A stretch of DNA of 64,000 nucleotides from Paenibacillus sp. V4I7 (lineage in GTDB: Bacteria > Bacillota > Bacilli > Paenibacillales > NBRC-103111). Below are positions 62,420-64,000 of the stretch, one piece after another; within the stretch, counting starts at the first letter, position 1; every line of letters starts with the position of its first letter. The stretch is from the NCBI RefSeq assembly GCF_030817275.1, contig NZ_JAUSZD010000002.1, positions 3,472,001 to 3,536,000 of the forward strand, given 5' to 3'. Under the pieces are notes generated by a model, which ran no database searches, had not been told where the DNA came from, and saw nothing but the letters and a program-made list of their open reading frames with translations. A program made the position numbers and the translations under genes.

Positions 62420-63720
62420 GCTCTAGGTTCCTCCAATAACAAATCGATGATTTGCCACTCATTCATTTCCGTAATATCATCGGGTACGCTTTGACCGTTC
62501 GTAACATACGAAAGCTGCAGTGAGAACTCGTGAACAACATTTACAATAGCACCGTAGGAGTCTGTTTCGTCCATTTTGGTGAATAAGACTTTGTCTAACT
62601 TAAACTTATTAAAATTGTTCGTGATCGCTCTCATGTCCCGATACTTTGTTGTTAAGCTAAGTACCAGAATGGTCTCACTATTTCCTTGTGTCTTAAGCAA
62701 AGAGTTAAGCTCCGAAACATACATTTCATTTCGAAAATTGCGTCCAGCCGTATCCATAAAAATGATGTCACATTGTTCTAGATTATGAAATGCTTTCGCT
62801 AAATCCTGCGGCGAGAAAACAACTTCAAGGGGTACATTCAAGATTGTTCCATATGTTTTCAACTGCTCAATTGCTGCAATTCGATACGTGTCTGAAGTAA
62901 TAAAACCAACCTTACGTTGATATTTCAACACTTGCTCTGCTGCTAATTTTGCTATGGTTGTCGTTTTACCAACACCTGTTGGACCTACGAAATGTACCAC
63001 ACGTGTTTGTGGTGAAATTTGTTTACTGCAATTGGACTGAAACACCTGTCCCAGCTTGGATCGCACGACTTGAAGAGCTGACTCATCCGTTAAAGGCTCT
63101 TCTGCAAGTTGAAAATCTGCCATTACCTCATCCATAATCTGACGAACTAATGTAGGATCTACTTCTTGGTCAAATAATCGTTGTTCAATCTTCTGTAAAG
63201 GTTCAGGGAGATTTGACACGTCGGATGCGTGAGTAAGCTTTCTCATCATTTCCTTCATTTGTTTGAGCTCCTCCATGAGATGCTCATCTTTGAGATTGAC
63301 TCTATTAGGTGCATTTACCGAAACAGGTGAGTAAGACTGCTGTGATGTATATGTCTGTTGCGTCTCAACGCCTGCGCTAGCGGTAACGGGTACTTTTTTA
63401 GCAGAAACAGGAGCGATCACATCTGGGACATCAGGAAAATCTGACAAATGCGTTTGGGCTCTTGCAGGTTGATCTTGAGTTATGACTTTTTGTTGCTGAG
63501 GCTGCGTTTGAGGTGCTAACCGCTGAGCGGCCCCTCCTGAATTCGTGCTTGCTCCATCAATTGCAGCGATAACTTCAATCTTTTTCTTTCCGAAAAGACC
63601 AAGAAAACCACCTGTGCGAATTTCCTTGGTATTGAGGATTACCGCATCCTTGCCTAAATCCGTTCGAATTTTTTGCAAAGCGTCCGGCATGGAATCGACA
63701 ACGTATCTTTTTACTCTCAT
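62416..63720 (-). CDS. flhF: SRP-type GTPase FlhF
   Basis: 434 aa. N-terminal basic/B domain (MRVKRYVVDSMPDALQKIRTDLGKDAVILNTKEIR), then N and G domains with GPTGVGKTTTIAKLAAE, FMDTAGRNF and TKMDETDSYGAIVN. Sits at the flagellar pole/base and recruits early parts. ATG at 63720 overlaps flhA stop (ATGA). Confidence 0.95.
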   Translation of the reverse strand: MRVKRYVVDSMPDALQKIRTDLGKDAVILNTKEIRTGGFLGLFGKKKIEVIAAIDGASTNSGGAAQRLAPQTQPQQQKVITQDQPARAQTHLSDFPDVPDVIAPVSAKKVPVTASAGVETQQTYTSQQSYSPVSVNAPNRVNLKDEHLMEELKQMKEMMRKLTHASDVSNLPEPLQKIEQRLFDQEVDPTLVRQIMDEVMADFQLAEEPLTDESALQVVRSKLGQVFQSNCSKQISPQTRVVHFVGPTGVGKTTTIAKLAAEQVLKYQRKVGFITSDTYRIAAIEQLKTYGTILNVPLEVVFSPQDLAKAFHNLEQCDIIFMDTAGRNFRNEMYVSELNSLLKTQGNSETILVLSLTTKYRDMRAITNNFNKFKLDKVLFTKMDETDSYGAIVNVVHEFSLQLSYVTNGQSVPDDITEMNEWQIIDLLLEEPRA

Positions 63721-64000
63721 AAATTGACTACCCCCATACTCTGAATTTCAACGCTAGGCTCTAATTCGCTGTAGGATAATACAGGTATATCTTGCAAAGT
63801 TCTCTCAAGCAATTGTCTTAGATACATCCGAATCGTTGGTGAGGTTAAAATAACAGGCTGTTGTCCGGATTGAATCAATTTAGTAACTTGCTCGCTGACG
63901 CGATGATAAATAATTTGTGAAGAAGATGGATCTAGTGCTAAGTAGCTTCCTTGATCTGATTGTTGAACAGAATCGGCAATTTTCTTTTCCACAGAAGGAC
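63717..64000 (-). CDS. flhA: Flagellar export gate protein FlhA, C-terminal end (partial)
   Basis: The last about 94 codons of flhA; the rest lies past position 64000. Visible part: IIYHRVSEQVTKLIQSGQQPVILTSPTIRMYLRQLLERTLQDIPVLSYSELEPSVEIQSMGVVNL, the conserved cytosolic tail of the type III export gate. FlhA docks chaperone-substrate complexes. The gene reads straight into flhF with a four-base overlap, as in B. subtilis. Confidence 0.92.
   Translation of the reverse strand, partial: PSVEKKIADSVQQSDQGSYLALDPSSSQIIYHRVSEQVTKLIQSGQQPVILTSPTIRMYLRQLLERTLQDIPVLSYSELEPSVEIQSMGVVNL

Overview
This window is a stretch of core chromosome from an endospore-forming, flagellated Gram-positive bacterium, most probably Paenibacillus or a close relative. 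The gene order follows the Bacillus subtilis flhF-to-rny arc (chemotaxis/sigD, rpsB-tsf-pyrH-frr, uppS-cdsA-dxr-rseP-proS-polC, the nusA-infB operon, truB-ribF-rpsO-pnp, the spoVF/dap cluster, the ymf genes, pgsA-cinA-recA, rny). Several details differ from Bacillus: an archaeal/eukaryal-type prolyl-tRNA synthetase, a dut gene between mlpA and dpaA, and many TTG starts. Every gene I can support is on the minus strand, so transcription runs from high to low coordinates. I saw no rRNA, tRNA, insertion sequence, prophage, CRISPR array or other sign of horizontal transfer.

Layout in transcription order. (1) 64000-52483, motility block: the flhA 3' end, flhF, flhG, cheB, cheA, cheW, cheC, cheD, a two-helix membrane protein of unknown function, sigD, a FapA/DUF342 protein, a small charged protein, a SwrB-like coiled-coil protein and a short MltG-like protein. 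The first genes are tightly coupled by ATGA overlaps. (2) 52384-43506, translation and envelope: rpsB (strong promoter, structured leader), tsf, pyrH, frr, uppS, cdsA, dxr, rseP, proS. (3) 43481-27642: polC, then rimP-nusA-rnpM-ylxQ-infB-rbfA-nrnA-truB-ribF, then rpsO (own promoter and leader) and pnp. (4) 27553-17908: divergent deacetylase ylxY, mlpA, dut, then the sporulation-linked run dpaA-dpaB-asd-dapG-dapA behind a consensus-perfect sigma-K promoter, then rnjB. (5) 17880-6663: tepA-ylzJ behind a sigma-G-like promoter, the DNA translocase ftsK/spoIIIE, a SleB-type cortex hydrolase behind a second sigma-G-like promoter, the ymfF-ymfH-ymfI-ymfJ cluster, an unassigned lipoprotein, ymfK and a RodZ-like protein. 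(6) 6595-1: yajQ, rimO-pgsA-cinA, recA-recX (LexA-type box) and the start of rny with a long hairpin-rich leader.

The genes form a few coherent programmes: signal transduction to the flagellar motor and its sigma factor; ribosome assembly, tRNA charging and RNA decay; lipid and undecaprenyl precursor synthesis; and a spore programme in which aspartate-pathway enzymes feed dipicolinate synthase. Sigma-K and sigma-G sites fit the compartment expected for the genes they precede.

I did not find a clearly new multi-gene system; this is mostly conserved housekeeping DNA. The best candidates for undescribed biology are non-coding or small: the hairpin-rich rny leader with twin palindromes upstream, tandem hairpins before cinA, structured leaders of rpsB, rpsO and rseP, and three unassigned small proteins in the chemotaxis/sigD block. 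Start codons were chosen by Shine-Dalgarno spacing; at least twelve genes appear to start at TTG. Assignments rest on motif recognition and synteny, not on database searches.
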